Source: Bordetella parapertussis (GTDB lineage: Bacteria; Pseudomonadota; Gammaproteobacteria; Burkholderiales; CAIKXV01). Taken from it: DNA of 12,913 bases. Both the position numbers and the translations under genes were made by a program. The stretch spans positions 1-12,913 of the forward strand of contig CAMDXD010000071.1 in NCBI GenBank assembly GCA_945877995.1, written 5' to 3'. Within the stretch, counting starts at the first letter, position 1; every line of letters starts with the position of its first letter. Positions 12,550 through 12,913 of the stretch are shown here, one piece after another. Below the pieces are notes generated by a model. That model made no database searches, was not told where the DNA came from, and was given only the letters and a program-made list of their open reading frames with translations.

Positions 12550-12913
12550 TCAGACCAGCTTGCCGGCTCCGGCCTGCTCGGCCTTGCGTGCCGCCCAGTA
12601 CTCGGGCGAGGCCTTCGAGTGCGCGAGTGCATCGGCGGTCTCGAAGCCGGGCGCCATCGAACCGTCGGTGCCGGCGAGATACTGATGATGCTCGATGTTG
12701 AGCAGGCGCAGCCAGCTCTGCTGGCCGTAGGTCAGCCCGATCGCACAGCCGAGTTCGACCAGTTCCGCTTCGTTGAAGCTCGCATGCATGCGCTTCCAGA
12801 ACGCGTCGTCGGTGTCGAGCCGCCAGACGATCGCCTCGGCATAGGCAAGCGCCGCCTTCTGCCGCTCGTCGTACTTCGTCGACTTCTCGAAGTTGATCAG
12901 GTCATCGTACTTC
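12550..12913 (-). CDS. Carboxymuconolactone decarboxylase family protein, C-terminal part (5' end outside window)
   Basis: The last 120 residues of a protein are visible; the frame stays open to the window edge and includes KYDERQKAALAYAEAIVW and FNEAELVELGCAIGLTYG, the helix pair of the CMD/AhpD-like fold. An internal Met at 12789 might look like a start, but the conserved helix lies before it, so the gene begins beyond 12913. The catalytic CxxC of AhpD-like members lies upstream, so catalytic type (peroxidase-like, decarboxylase or other) cannot be judged. The family includes 4-carboxymuconolactone decarboxylase of the protocatechuate pathway. It is co-directional with the ApbA-like and flavoprotein genes, with a 144-bp gap that may hold a separate promoter. 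Confidence 0.8.
   Translation of the reverse strand, partial: KYDDLINFEKSTKYDERQKAALAYAEAIVWRLDTDDAFWKRMHASFNEAELVELGCAIGLTYGQQSWLRLLNIEHHQYLAGTDGSMAPGFETADALAHSKASPEYWAARKAEQAGAGKLV

Noticed and set aside
12473..12701. Small + strand frames opposite the CMD-family gene
   Set aside because: Composition is Arg/Pro/Ala-rich and they are antisense to the recognisable CMD helices; no ribosome binding site was seen.
1..12913. Mobile element, CRISPR, tRNA or toxin-antitoxin content
   Set aside because: I looked for transposase or integrase motifs, regularly spaced repeats, tRNA-like arms and small paired ORFs and found none I could support.

Overview
The window is GC-rich DNA, very dense in genes, with gaps mostly under 150 bp, several TTG/GTG starts and long antisense open frames that are only shadows of GC-biased codon use. 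Gene content and protein style suggest a high-GC proteobacterium, most likely a betaproteobacterium of the Burkholderiales type. That placement is an inference; there is no marker gene here. No tRNA, rRNA, CRISPR, insertion sequence, phage or plasmid gene was seen, and no gene-free stretch exceeds 300 bases.

Layout: (1) bases 2-604, + strand, the C-terminal 200 residues of an aldehyde dehydrogenase. (2) 716-5633, + strand, a complete nucleoside-type ABC importer of the BMP/COG1744 class: a double-ATPase subunit, two permeases joined by 4-bp stop/start overlaps, and a lipoprotein binding protein that probably also has its own promoter. (3) 5690-8138, - strand, a zeta-class glutathione transferase resembling maleylacetoacetate isomerase and a CocE/NonD alpha/beta hydrolase. 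(4) 8287-10072, + strand and divergent from block 3, a beta-hydroxyacid dehydrogenase (3-hydroxyisobutyrate dehydrogenase family) and a TIM-barrel amidohydrolase. (5) 10086-12913, - strand, a DAO-family FAD oxidoreductase, a 2-dehydropantoate 2-reductase (ApbA/PanE) family protein and the C-terminal part of a carboxymuconolactone-decarboxylase-family protein.

Read together, this is an accessory uptake and catabolism neighbourhood: an importer next to dehydrogenases, hydrolases, an amine or amino-acid oxidase-like flavoprotein and two families common in aromatic-compound degradation. Which compound is degraded cannot be read from the sequence. Blocks 3 and 4 share a 148-bp divergent promoter region and may be co-regulated, but no transcription-factor gene lies in the window.

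I found no clearly novel system. The points most worth a second look are catalytic-motif departures in several enzymes (the hydrolase without an obvious acid residue, the amidohydrolase with Gln in its first metal-ligand position, the ApbA-like protein without the usual Asn residues) and a few inverted repeats in gaps that could be operators, attenuators or terminators.
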